From assembly GCF_022698145.1 (NCBI RefSeq), contig NZ_JALDAX010000008.1:1-64000 (forward strand): a DNA stretch of 64,000 nucleotides, given 5' to 3'. The notes beneath the pieces are model-generated. The model was not told the origin of the DNA. It was given only the letters and a program-made list of their open reading frames with translations, and did no database searches. This DNA is from Streptomyces spinosisporus. GTDB taxonomy: Bacteria > Actinomycetota > Actinomycetes > Streptomycetales > Streptomycetaceae. Positions 8,938-17,676 of the stretch are shown here, piece after piece. Position 1 is the stretch's first letter. Each line of letters starts with the position of its first letter. The translations under genes and the position numbers were made by a program.

Positions 8938-9837
8938 GTGCCGGAGCAGGAAGCCGCCGGAACACAGGGATCGCCCGCGGAGGAGGTCGGTGGGTTCCTC
9001 CGCCGCCGCCGGGAGCAGATCGCCCAGCGCTGGGCCGACGAGTCCATGTTCCGCAGCGTGTTCACCGTGTCCAGGGACGAGGCCGCCGAGGCGGCACGGC
9101 ATGTCGTCGACGCGCTGGCCGACGTCGCGGACACCGGGCGGATGCACGACACGGACGCCGCCGGATTCACCGTGGTGCGCGAGCAGTTGGCGCGGATGGG
9201 CGCCGCCCGCTCCCGCGCCGGATTCACCACGGCGCAGGTGTCGGCCGAGGTCGACGCGCTGCGCCCGCCCGTGCTGAACCTGCTGATCGCCGATCTCCCG
9301 GACGCACCGGCCGATTAGATACGCGACTGCACGACGGCGCTGACCGTGCTGATGGGCACGCTGCGGCTGGTCGTTCTGGACACCGCACTGTCGGAGGGCC
9401 AGGCCCTCATCGAGCGGCAGCAGCTCCAGCTGCTCGAAGTGGCCACGCCCGTCATCAAGTTGTGGGACGGCATCGTGGCCGTGCCGCTGATCGGAACGCT
9501 CGACAGTGCGCGCAGCCAGGTCGTGATGGAGACGCTGCTGGAAGCCATCGTGGAGCAGCACGCCCGCTTCGCGATCCTCGACATCACCGGGGTGCCGACG
9601 GTCGACTCGCTCGTGGCGCAGCACCTGATGAAGACGGTCGCGGCCGCCCGGCTGATGGGCGCCGAGTGCGTCGTCTCCGGCATCCGGCCCGCGATCGCGC
9701 AGACCATCGTCCATCTCGGTCTGGATCTCGGCACGGTGGTCACCCGGGCCAGCCTGGCCGACGCGCTGGCCTACGCCCTGCACGAGCTGGGTTCCGGCAT
9801 CATCAGTCCGGCGACGGGCGGTGCGGGACCCCGGTGA
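8938..9837 (+). pseudogene. rsbR: rsbR-type stressosome sensor interrupted by an in-frame TAG
   Basis: One reading frame runs from GTG 8938 (AGGAG 7 bp upstream) to the stop at 9835-9837, broken only by TAG at 9316-9318 (codon 127). The first part is an RsbR N-terminal sensor domain (FLRRRREQIAQRW, then helices). After the TAG the same frame continues with RDCTTALTVLMGTLRL, the usual linker, and a STAS domain (LWDGIVAVPLIGTLDSARS, ILDITGVPTVDS). A single change from GAG would give this stop. The first possible restart (GTG 9346 or ATG 9352) has no ribosome site, so the STAS half is probably not made. It may be a true nonsense mutation, a readthrough site or a base-call error. rsbS starts inside the terminal codons (GTGA overlap). 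Confidence 0.85.
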
Positions 9838-10253
9838 GCGAGCACTTCGACCGCCCTGCCTCCGCCCATGTCCCGGTGCTCCGGCTGGGCGACGTCCTGC
9901 TGGTCACCCTGCAGGGCGATCTGTACGACAGCGCGGCCCAGCAGCTCCAGGAGGACATCGGCGCGACGATCGCGACCAGCGGCGTGACCGGTGTGGTCAT
10001 CGACATCTCCGGCATGGAGATCGTCGACTCCTTCCTGGGCCGTGTCCTGGCGGAGATCGCGGCGCAGTCCTCGCTGCTCGCCGCCCGCACGGTGGTGGCC
10101 GGGATGCGGCCCGCCGTCGCGATCACGCTGGTGGAGCTCGGGCTGACGTTGCCGGGACTGCGTACCGCCCTGAACACCGAGGCGGCCATGGACCTGCTCG
10201 CCCGCACCGGACCGGGCTCCGGTGACGGCCCCTTCGCCGCGGGGCATCCGTGA
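9834..10253 (+). CDS. rsbS: RsbS-type stressosome scaffold protein (STAS)
   Basis: A 139-residue stand-alone STAS protein. VPVLRLGDVLLVTLQGDLYDS begins the first strand, and the phosphoacceptor region reads DISGMEIVDSFLGRVLAE, matching the DSF motif of RsbS. In the stressosome, RsbS and RsbR form the shell that holds the kinase RsbT until RsbT phosphorylates them. GTG 9834 overlaps the rsbR stop, and its own stop overlaps the rsbT start. With the partner RsbR truncated, whether RsbS can still form a regulated complex is an open question. Confidence 0.9.
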   Translation: MSEHFDRPASAHVPVLRLGDVLLVTLQGDLYDSAAQQLQEDIGATIATSGVTGVVIDISGMEIVDSFLGRVLAEIAAQSSLLAARTVVAGMRPAVAITLVELGLTLPGLRTALNTEAAMDLLARTGPGSGDGPFAAGHP

Positions 10254-10693
10254 TGCCGACGTCCGCAGGCGTGGAAGCCTGCCTGCCGATCCGCTCGGAC
10301 ATGGATCTGGTGTGGGTGCGGCAGCACGTGCGGCAGGCCGCGAGCCTCCTCGGCTTCGGTCTGGTGGAGCAGACGAAGCTGGTCACCGCGGCGAGCGAAC
10401 TCGCCCGCAACACCCTCGTGCACGGCGGCGGCGGCCGGATGGACTCGGCCCGGGTGACCCGCAACAGGGCGGTGGGGCTGCAACTGGCCTTCTGCGACGA
10501 GGGCCCCGGCATCGCGGACCTGGAACAGGCACTGAGCGACGGGTACACCTCGGGCGGCGGCCTGGGCATGGGGCTCGGCGGCGCCCGGCGGCTGGTGCAC
10601 GAGTTCTCCCTGGAGAGCACCGTGGGCGTGGGCACCACGGTGACGGTCGTCTCCTGGGTGTCCGCTCCGCCGAGGCCGCGCGAGGAGTTCTGA
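10250..10693 (+). CDS. rsbT: RsbT-type serine kinase of the stressosome
   Basis: A 147-residue GHKL ATPase with all nucleotide-binding boxes: N-box ASELARNTLVHGGGG, G1 motif FCDEGPGIADL and G2/lid GGGLGMGLGGARRL. This is the usual RsbT pattern. RsbT phosphorylates RsbS and RsbR and, when released, activates an RsbU-type phosphatase. GTG 10250 overlaps the rsbS stop and ATG 10253 is an alternative three bases later. Coupling to the next gene is also direct (stop TGA at 10691-10693, ATG at 10693). The likely target here is the phosphatase at 11751. Confidence 0.9.
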   Translation: MMPTSAGVEACLPIRSDMDLVWVRQHVRQAASLLGFGLVEQTKLVTAASELARNTLVHGGGGRMDSARVTRNRAVGLQLAFCDEGPGIADLEQALSDGYTSGGGLGMGLGGARRLVHEFSLESTVGVGTTVTVVSWVSAPPRPREEF

Positions 10694-11754
10694 TGCCCCT
10701 CGTATGGGACGTTCCCGTGCATGACTCGACCCGGGTGCGCGACGCCCGGGTCGCCGCGGAGCGCGCCGCCGCCGCGACCGGTCTCGACGCGGACCGTACG
10801 GCGGCGGTCTCGCTGGTGGCGACCGAGCTGGCCACGAACCTGGTCAAGCACGCCCGGGGCGGGCAGCTCCTGGTCGAGCTCGTGCCCGCGCCCTTTCCTG
10901 CCGACACCCCCACACCGGTGCTGCTGGTGCAGATAGCCGCGATCGACCACGGTCCCGGCATCGGCGACGTCCCCGCCGCCCTCAGCGACGGTTTCTCCAC
11001 GGCCCGCTCGCTGGGCGCGGGCCTGGGCACCTGCCGGCGCGTCGCCGACGACTTCACTCTGCACAGCGCACCGGGACGCGGCACGGTGGCGCTGGCCCGG
11101 ATCGGTACCGCCGCCGCGCGGGGCGCCGGACCGGCCGTGACACACGAGCTGCGGGCCGGTGGCGTCAATGTGCCGTTCGGCGGGGCGGAGACCTCGGGCG
11201 ACGCCTGGGCGTGGGTCCGGTCGGGAGAGCGCGCCACCTTGATGCTGGCCGACGGACTGGGGCACGGTCCGCAGGCGGCGCGCGCCTCGACCGCCGCGGT
11301 GGAGGCACTGCACGGCTGCGCCCACCTGACCCCCGCCGAGTGCCTGCGGCAGCTCGACACCGCCCTGAGGGGCACCCGCGGAGCCGCCGTCGCCGTCGCC
11401 CAGGTCGACAGCGGCGCCGGACTGCTCCGCTTCGCCGGCATCGGCAACATCGGCGCCCGGCTGCGCGAGGGCGACACCTGGCGCCATCTGCTCTCCCGCC
11501 CCGGCATCGTCGGCGTCCACCGTCCCGGGACGCTGCGCGAGGAGCGGCTGCCGTGGGCGGCCGACCGGACGCTGGTCCTGCACAGCGACGGCCTGCCCAG
11601 CCGGTGGACGCCGCCGGCCGGCACGGAACTGCTGTCCGCCGACCCGGCCGTCGTCGCGGCGGTGACCCTGCGCGACGCGGGCAGCGCCGCCCGGCCGGTC
11701 CGGGACGACACCGCAGTGGCCGTACTGGCCCCGACCCCACGGGACCGTGGATGA
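10693..11754 (+). CDS. Two-domain protein: RsbT-like ATPase fused to SpoIIE/RsbX-type phosphatase
   Basis: A 353-residue protein. Residues 1 to about 140 are a GHKL ATPase (LVATELATNLVKHARGG as N-box, DHGPGIGDV as G1, LGAGLGTCRRVAD as lid). Residues from about 160 to the end form a PP2C/SpoIIE phosphatase (LADGLGHGPQAARAS with the metal aspartate, GIGNIGARL, HSDGLPSRW, RDDTAVAVLA). Kinase-like and phosphatase modules in one chain next to RsbS/RsbT suggest an RsbX-type role, resetting RsbS and RsbR by dephosphorylation; this is inference from family and position. It overlaps rsbT by 1 bp and the next gene by 4 bp. Confidence 0.85.
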   Translation: MPLVWDVPVHDSTRVRDARVAAERAAAATGLDADRTAAVSLVATELATNLVKHARGGQLLVELVPAPFPADTPTPVLLVQIAAIDHGPGIGDVPAALSDGFSTARSLGAGLGTCRRVADDFTLHSAPGRGTVALARIGTAAARGAGPAVTHELRAGGVNVPFGGAETSGDAWAWVRSGERATLMLADGLGHGPQAARASTAAVEALHGCAHLTPAECLRQLDTALRGTRGAAVAVAQVDSGAGLLRFAGIGNIGARLREGDTWRHLLSRPGIVGVHRPGTLREERLPWAADRTLVLHSDGLPSRWTPPAGTELLSADPAVVAAVTLRDAGSAARPVRDDTAVAVLAPTPRDRG

Positions 11755-13475
11755 AACGCACCTGGCAGATCGACGACGTCACCGAGGCGGCCCGGGCCCG
11801 TATCGCCACCGCCCGGCTGGCAGCCGCGTACGGCGTTCCCGCCCTGGACCGCACCCGGCTGACCACCGCGCTCAGCGCCCAGCTGCGCCAGTGCCTGACC
11901 AAGGGCGGCGCCTGGCTGCTCACGCTCGACGTCACCGCGGGCGGGGCGGAACCGGGGGCGCTGCACGTGTCGCTGGTCCCCTGCGACCCGGCGCAGTCCG
12001 CCGCGCAGCCCCCGTGGCGCGCCACCGTCGACTGCCCCGGGGCCGCGGCCCCGGTGGACGGCTGCGAGCCGCCGGACGAGGCGCCGGAGCCGGCCGAGTC
12101 GCTGCTCTGGGCCGACGAGGACACGGCGGTGGTGCTGGAGAAGCTCGCCGACCAGGAGGAGCTGGTCGCCTTCCACCGGGAGGAGCTGCACCAGACCAAT
12201 CAGGGTGTGGTGGCGCTGCACGCGGAGCTGGACGCGGCCGGGCGCGCGCAGCGGGAGGCCTTCGCCGCCGAGCGCAAGGCCCGCAGGGAGGCGGAGAAGG
12301 CCTCACGGCGGCTGACCTTCCTGGCGAACACCAGCGCCGTACTGACCTCGTCGCTCAACCACGAGGAGATCGTGCGCCGGCTGCCCGAGCTGCTCGTGCC
12401 CGAGTACGCCCGCAGCGTCGACGTCTGGCTGTTCGACGGCGACGGCGACCGGCAGCCCCCGACGCCCCACCCGGCCGCCGCGGTCGTCGCGGCCCGCAGC
12501 GGGCGCCCGCAGTACGCCGGGCCGGGCCCCGGCGGGCTGCCCGGGGTCGACGACCAGCCGCCGTCGGCGCTCGACCCCGAACTGCCCCTGCTGTGCATCC
12601 CGTTGCCGACGCGCCGGGCACCGCTCGGGGTGCTGACCCTGGCGCCGCCCGGTGACGGCTGGGACCCCGACGACGCCGTCATGCTGATCGAACTCGCCCG
12701 GCGGGCGAGCATCGCGATCGACAACGCCCGGCGCTTCGAGCACCACCGCGACATCGCCGAGACGCTCCAGCGGGCCCTGCTCACGGACCTGCCGACGACA
12801 CCGGGGCTGCGGCTGGCCGCCCGCTATCTGCCGGCCACCCACGGACTGAACATCGGCGGCGACTGGTACGACGCGTTCCGTCAGCCCGACGGCAGCCTGA
12901 TCACGGTCATCGGTGACGTCACCGGCCACGGCCTGCACGCGGCCGTGATGATGAGTCAACTGCGCACGGCACTGCGCGCGTACGCCGTGGACGGCGGCAG
13001 CCCCGGCACCCTGCTGACCCGGCTGCACACCTTCCTGCACCATCTGCAGCCCGACCTGTACGCCACCGCGGTCATCGCCCGCTTCCACCCCGCCGAGCCC
13101 ACGCTCACCTGGGCCGCCGCGGGCCACCCGCCGCCGGTGCTGCGCACCCCCGACGGGCGGGTGCACACGCTGGACCAGAAGCCGGGTGCCATGCTCGGCA
13201 TCCCGCTGCACCAGGAGATCGACGACCACACGGTGAGCCTGCCGCCCGGTTCGACACTGGCCCTGTACACGGACGGACTGGTCGAACGGCGCGCGCGGGG
13301 CATCGACCCGGGCATCGCCCGCCTCGCCCACGCGCTCGAAGACCTCCCGCCCCACGCGCTGGAGGGCGACCTGGACGGCTCGGCGGACCGCATCCTCGAC
13401 CCGCTGCTCAGCGACTCCGAACGCGACGACGACATCTGCCTGCTCCTGTGCCACATCGCCACGGACCTGGCCTAG
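11751..13475 (+). CDS. rsbU: RsbU-like SpoIIE-family serine phosphatase with coiled coil and GAF domain
   Basis: A 574-residue regulator and last gene of the stressosome operon. Residues 1-125 resemble a degenerate GHKL domain: the N-box position reads TALSAQLRQCL, without the usual Glu/Asn. Next comes a charged helical stretch (DQEELVAFHREELHQTN, AEREARRKAE-like repeats), a GAF domain (about 185-335) and a C-terminal PP2C domain (GGDWYDAF, IGDVTGHGLHAAVMM, AAGHPPPVL, YTDGLVERR, DDDICLLL). The metal-binding aspartates are in GGDWYD and GDVTGHG. It should dephosphorylate an RsbV-type protein when activated by RsbT, for instance the STAS protein at 8394. ATG 11751 overlaps the previous stop. 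Confidence 0.87.
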   Translation: MKRTWQIDDVTEAARARIATARLAAAYGVPALDRTRLTTALSAQLRQCLTKGGAWLLTLDVTAGGAEPGALHVSLVPCDPAQSAAQPPWRATVDCPGAAAPVDGCEPPDEAPEPAESLLWADEDTAVVLEKLADQEELVAFHREELHQTNQGVVALHAELDAAGRAQREAFAAERKARREAEKASRRLTFLANTSAVLTSSLNHEEIVRRLPELLVPEYARSVDVWLFDGDGDRQPPTPHPAAAVVAARSGRPQYAGPGPGGLPGVDDQPPSALDPELPLLCIPLPTRRAPLGVLTLAPPGDGWDPDDAVMLIELARRASIAIDNARRFEHHRDIAETLQRALLTDLPTTPGLRLAARYLPATHGLNIGGDWYDAFRQPDGSLITVIGDVTGHGLHAAVMMSQLRTALRAYAVDGGSPGTLLTRLHTFLHHLQPDLYATAVIARFHPAEPTLTWAAAGHPPPVLRTPDGRVHTLDQKPGAMLGIPLHQEIDDHTVSLPPGSTLALYTDGLVERRARGIDPGIARLAHALEDLPPHALEGDLDGSADRILDPLLSDSERDDDICLLLCHIATDLA

Positions 13476-13680
13476 AACGACCGGCAGATCGATCATTTTG
13501 TTTCCCTTTCCCGATGCGTGTCGCAACCCGGGAGGGCATGGTGGTGCTCGACGCGTTCGTCTGCCTGCCGCACCCAGCTGGCGGAACGGCTGAAGGCACG
13601 GTGGGATCGATGTGGTGCAAGCAGCGATCCAGGGCATGCGAAGGGCGTCGGTTGCAGACCGCCTGGAGCCGCAGAGAGGG

Positions 13681-15057
13681 ATGAACACCGTGACACGACC
13701 CAGGATCCTGGTGGTTGGCGCAGGTTTCGCCGGCGTGGGGTGCGTGCGCCGCCTGGAGCGGAAACTCGCGCCGGACGAGGCGGACGTCACCCTGGTGACG
13801 CCGTTCTCCTATCAGCTCTACCTGCCGCTGCTGCCCCAGGTCGCCTCCGGCGTCCTGACACCCCAGTCGGTCGCCGTCTCGCTGCGCCGCAGCAAGCGGT
13901 ACCGCACCCGGATCATCCCGGGCGGGGCCATCGGCGTCGACCTGAAGTCCAAGGTGTGTGTGATCCGCACCATCACGGACCAGATCATCAACGAGCGCTA
14001 CGACTACATCGTGCTGGCCCCCGGCAGCATCACCCGCACCTTCGACATCCCGGGGCTCACCGAGCACGCCTTCGGGATGAAGACCCTTGCCGAGGCCGCC
14101 TACATCCGCGATCACGTCATCTCCCAGCTCGATCTGGCGGACGCCAGCGACGACCCCGCGGAGCGCGCCTCGCGGCTGCAGTTCGTGGTGGTCGGCGGCG
14201 GATACGCCGGCACCGAGACGGCGGCCTGTCTGCAGAAGCTGACGCACGCGGCCGTCAAGCGCTATCCCCGTATCGACCCGGGGCTGATCAAGTGGCACCT
14301 CATCGACATCGCCCCGAAGCTGATGCCGGAGCTGGGCGACAAGCTCGGGCGCTCCGCGCAGGAGATCCTGGCGCGCCGCGGCATCGACGTCTCCCTGGGC
14401 GTCTCCATCGAGAAGGCGGGGCCCGAGGAGGTCACCTTCACCGACGGCCGCGTGGTGCCCACCCGCACCCTGATCTGGACCGCCGGTGTCGTCGCGAGCC
14501 CGCTCATCTCCACACTCGGCGCGGAGACCGTGCGGGGCCGGCTCGCGGTGAACGCCGAGATGACCCTGCCCGGTCAGGACGGTGTCTTCGCCCTCGGGGA
14601 CGCCGCGGCCGTGCCGGACGAGGCCAAGGGGGAAGAGGGCGCGATCTGCCCGCCCACCGCCCAGCACGCGATGCGGCAGGGCACGCACGTCGCCGACAAC
14701 GTCGTGGCGACCCTGCGCAACCAGCCGCTGACGCCGTACGTCCACAAGGACCTCGGACTGGTCGTCGACCTCGGCGGCAAGGATGCGGTCTCCAAGCCGC
14801 TCGGCGTCGAACTGCACGGGCTGCCCGCCCAGTTCGCCGCCCGCGGCTACCACTGGTGGGCCCTGCGCACCAATGTCGCCAAGGTACGGGTGGCGACGAA
14901 CTGGACGCTCAACGCCGTCGCGGGCGACGACTTCGTGCGCACCGGATTCCAGGCCCGCAAGGCCGCGCGGCTGAAGGACTTCGAGTTCACGGACGCCTAT
15001 ATGACGCCGGAACAGGTACGGACCCATGTCGAGGGGGCGGAGCACAAGGAGGCATGA
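13681..15057 (+). CDS. NAD(P)/FAD-dependent oxidoreductase, type II NADH dehydrogenase (NDH-2)-like
   Basis: A protein of about 458 residues with two Rossmann folds. ILVVGAGFAGVGCVRRLE binds FAD at the N-terminus, FVVVGGGYAGTETAACL is the NADH site, and DGVFALGDAAAV is the second FAD contact. HAMRQGTHVADNV and the C-terminal DLGGKDAVSKPLG region fit the Ndh family, which passes electrons from NADH to quinone at the membrane face. ATG 13681 sits directly on its AGAGAGGG box; GTG 13690, three codons in, has 9 bp spacing and may be the true start. The 205 bp before it holds no recognisable gene. The FUSC gene follows on the same strand after 78 bp. Confidence 0.85.
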   Translation: MNTVTRPRILVVGAGFAGVGCVRRLERKLAPDEADVTLVTPFSYQLYLPLLPQVASGVLTPQSVAVSLRRSKRYRTRIIPGGAIGVDLKSKVCVIRTITDQIINERYDYIVLAPGSITRTFDIPGLTEHAFGMKTLAEAAYIRDHVISQLDLADASDDPAERASRLQFVVVGGGYAGTETAACLQKLTHAAVKRYPRIDPGLIKWHLIDIAPKLMPELGDKLGRSAQEILARRGIDVSLGVSIEKAGPEEVTFTDGRVVPTRTLIWTAGVVASPLISTLGAETVRGRLAVNAEMTLPGQDGVFALGDAAAVPDEAKGEEGAICPPTAQHAMRQGTHVADNVVATLRNQPLTPYVHKDLGLVVDLGGKDAVSKPLGVELHGLPAQFAARGYHWWALRTNVAKVRVATNWTLNAVAGDDFVRTGFQARKAARLKDFEFTDAYMTPEQVRTHVEGAEHKEA

Positions 15058-15135
15058 GCCGGTGCGCACGCCCCGCGCACGTCATGCGATGCTGAGAGCC
15101 GGATCATGAGGTGACGCGGGAGAGAGTACGGCGGC

Positions 15136-17382
15136 GTGAGGACAGCGGGTGGGTCGGTCCGGGCGCGGCTGCGCGGTCTCGTCGCCGCGTCCGATCCCGG
15201 GCTGCTGCGGCTGGCCGCGGGCCTGCGGACCGTGGGATCCATCGCCCTCACGCTCGCCGTGCTCTCCGCGTTCGGGGCCGGTGTCCAGCTGCTGGTGGCC
15301 GGTGCCATCGCGGCCATGGTCTCCACCTTCGCCATCCGGGAGAAGCAGCGCTCCCAGCAGGCGGTGACGCTGGCCCTGGGTCTGCCGGTGGCGCTGGCCT
15401 CGGTCTCGCTCGCGGCGGTCCTGCACTCGCGGGTCGTCGGCGGTGACCTCTTCTTCGTCGTCCTCATCTTCTGCGCCGTCTACGCCCGGCGGTTCGGGGA
15501 CCGGGGCACCGCGCTGGGGCTGATCGGCTTCCAGGTCTACTTCATGTCCCTGTTCGTCGGCGCCACCGTCTCGACGCTGCCGACGCTGTGGGGAGTCGTC
15601 GCCGTCGCCGCCGCGTGCAGTGCGGTGGTGCGCTTCGCGCTCGTGCCCGAGACCCCGGCGGGGATCCTGGAGCGGCTGCGCGAGGCCTTCCGGGCCCGGC
15701 TGGCGCAGCTCGTGACCGCACAGCTCGCGCTGCTCGACGCCGGTCCGGACGAGAGCGACAAGGCGCTCGATGACGTACGCGACGGGACCTCGCGTCTGCA
15801 CGAGACCGCCATGATGATCCAGGGCCGGCTGGAGGAGGGAACCGCCGACGCGGCCATGGCCCGGCTCGTGCAGCGCCGTGTCGCGGACGCGGAGATCGCC
15901 GCCGAGCGGCTCGGGCTGCTGCTGCTGAACGCCCGCAGCGCCGAGCGAGCGGACACGCTGACCCTGCATCTGCCGGGCGCGCCCGTGCCGCCCGCGGGGA
16001 ACCGACTGCCCGCGGGCGACGAGGCGACCGCCACCCTGAGCCGCGATCTGGAGGCGCTACGGCTGCTGGTGCTGCGGCCCGTCTCCCAGGGCACCGGCGC
16101 GGGCCTCGCGCAGCTGCGCAACCGGCTGCTGGGCTATCGCGACGAGGAGAATCTGCCGAAGGCCTCGTCCGCCGTCCAGGACGTCTTCCGCGGCATCGGC
16201 GAGGCCGCCCGCGCGGTGCTCGGGCTGCGGATCGCGCTCGGCGCGGCGCCCGACGACGCCGACGACACCCCCTCGACGGCCCGCTCGCGTGAGGAGCTGG
16301 ACGCCGAGGACGCGGCGATCGACGCGAGCGAGGAGAGCGCGGAGGAGCCGAAGGAGGGCCTGGAGCGGCCCACCACGCGGGCGGCCGTGCAGGTGGCCGT
16401 GGGGTCGTCACTGGCGATCGTCGGCGGCGAGTTCCTGTCCAGCCAGCGCTGGTACTGGGCGGTGCTGACCTGCTGGATCGTGTTCATCAACACGGCCTCG
16501 ACCGGTGAGATCCTCGTCAAGGGCTACCGGCGGCTGCTGGGCACGGTGCTCGGGGTCGTGGCGGGACTGCTGCTCGCGGGCCTGGTCGGGCACCACACCT
16601 GGACGGCGTTCGTACTGGTCCTGCTGTGTGTGTTCGCGATGTTCTACACGGCACCGCTGTCGTACACGCTGATGTCGTTCTTCGTCACCGCCGCGCTCGG
16701 CGTGCTCTACACCCTGCTGCACACCTACAGCCTGTCGGTGCTGGTGCTGCGCGTGGAGGAGACGGCGCTCGGCGCGGCCTGCGGGATCATCGCGGCGGCG
16801 TTCGTGCTGCCGGTGCACACGGACCGCCGTACCAACGACCTCCTGGTCACCGTGCTGGACCGGCTCGCCGATGTCACCGAGGCCGCCGTGGACCAGCTCA
16901 GTGGTGGGGACCCGGCCGAACTGCTCGACAAGGCGCGCGACCTGGACCAGGCGCTCGCGGACCTGCGTGCGGCCACCCAGCCACTGACCCACCCGGTCAC
17001 GCCGATGCGGGCACGGCGCGACACCGCGCGCTATCTGGTCGCGCTCCTGGAGACGTGCGCGTATCACGCGCGTTCGCTGGCCGCGATGGCCGAGCTGCTG
17101 CCGACGCATCCGTCGATCGCCGCGGATCCCCGGCTGCGGCGGGCCGGCCGGCGCATCCTGCGCAACATCGGCTCCATCGCGGCCCGGGTCGCGGACGACA
17201 GCGCCGCCGTGGAGGTCGAGACGGGGGCGAGCATCGCCGCCCTCCTGGAGAACGAACTGCCCGGCGCTTCGCGCTACGGCCGCATCACCGACCGGGTGCT
17301 CAGACATCTCCAGCGTCTCGACGAGGCGGTGGTGGGCCTGGCCCGGCCGCTCAAGGTACCGGTGGCGGCACCCAAGCGCTGA
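15136..17382 (+). CDS. FUSC-family membrane protein (putative aromatic acid or small-molecule exporter)
   Basis: A 748-residue integral membrane protein with two similar halves. The N-terminal half has about six hydrophobic segments (SIALTLAVLSAFGAGVQLLVAG, LFFVVLIFCAVYARRF, TLWGVVAVAAACSAVVRFAL) and then a long soluble region. The second half repeats the pattern (YWAVLTCWIVFINTAS, LLGTVLGVVAGLLLAGLVG, FVLVLLCVFAMFY, LGAACGIIAAAFVLPV) and another helical tail. This is the FUSC/YccS/AaeB architecture. A substrate cannot be named. GTG 15136 has GGGAGAG about 12 bp upstream. The final 15 codons are duplicated downstream (17529-17676). Confidence 0.83.
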   Translation: MRTAGGSVRARLRGLVAASDPGLLRLAAGLRTVGSIALTLAVLSAFGAGVQLLVAGAIAAMVSTFAIREKQRSQQAVTLALGLPVALASVSLAAVLHSRVVGGDLFFVVLIFCAVYARRFGDRGTALGLIGFQVYFMSLFVGATVSTLPTLWGVVAVAAACSAVVRFALVPETPAGILERLREAFRARLAQLVTAQLALLDAGPDESDKALDDVRDGTSRLHETAMMIQGRLEEGTADAAMARLVQRRVADAEIAAERLGLLLLNARSAERADTLTLHLPGAPVPPAGNRLPAGDEATATLSRDLEALRLLVLRPVSQGTGAGLAQLRNRLLGYRDEENLPKASSAVQDVFRGIGEAARAVLGLRIALGAAPDDADDTPSTARSREELDAEDAAIDASEESAEEPKEGLERPTTRAAVQVAVGSSLAIVGGEFLSSQRWYWAVLTCWIVFINTASTGEILVKGYRRLLGTVLGVVAGLLLAGLVGHHTWTAFVLVLLCVFAMFYTAPLSYTLMSFFVTAALGVLYTLLHTYSLSVLVLRVEETALGAACGIIAAAFVLPVHTDRRTNDLLVTVLDRLADVTEAAVDQLSGGDPAELLDKARDLDQALADLRAATQPLTHPVTPMRARRDTARYLVALLETCAYHARSLAAMAELLPTHPSIAADPRLRRAGRRILRNIGSIAARVADDSAAVEVETGASIAALLENELPGASRYGRITDRVLRHLQRLDEAVVGLARPLKVPVAAPKR

Positions 17383-17485
17383 CCGTCCGCCGCAGGTGAG
17401 CCCCTGCCGCCCTCAGAAGTCGGTCGGCAGACCGCTGGCCTCGGCGATGCCACGCAGTTCCTCGTCCTGGTGGTGCCGGGCCGGG
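17338..17485. repeat. Local duplication, copy 1 (ends of two convergent genes)
   Basis: This segment holds the last codons of the FUSC gene and a partial copy of the C-terminal codons of the minus-strand gene ending at 17604 (DEELRGIAEASGLPTDF, then stop). It matches 17529-17676 with a constant offset of 191 bp, no indel and several scattered substitutions (for example AAGGTACC against AAAGTGCC). Similarity fades at about 17485. Confidence 0.85.
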
Positions 17486-17528
17486 ATCGAAAGCGGCATT
17501 CTCGTCGGCGACCCGCGCGGTGCGGGGT

Positions 17529-17676
17529 CTGGCCCGGCCGCTCAAAGTGCCGGTGGCAGCACCCAAGCGGTGACCGTCCGCCGCGAGTGAGCCCCTGCCG
17601 CCCTCAGAAGTCCGTCGGCAGACCGCTGGCCTCGGCGATGCCACGCAGTTCCTCGTCCTGGTGGTGCCGTGCTCGG
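17529..17676. repeat. Local duplication, copy 2
   Basis: Second copy of the block at 17338-17485. It contains an orphan FUSC tail (GLARPLKVPVAAPKR, then stop) with no gene attached, plus the real C-terminus of the minus-strand gene at 17604-18035. The intervening 44 bp (17486-17528) match neither gene clearly. Confidence 0.85.

Noticed and set aside
10123..12221. Long minus-strand frames opposite the stressosome phosphatases
   Set aside because: The plus strand carries complete, coupled genes with clear motifs; these frames are compositional artefacts.
13476..13680. A small gene before the NDH-2 gene
   Set aside because: Reading frames there have no ribosome site and extend across the start of the real gene.
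17338..17676. Insertion sequence or attachment site
   Set aside because: The repeats coincide with gene ends, carry no terminal inverted repeats and no transposase or integrase is present.
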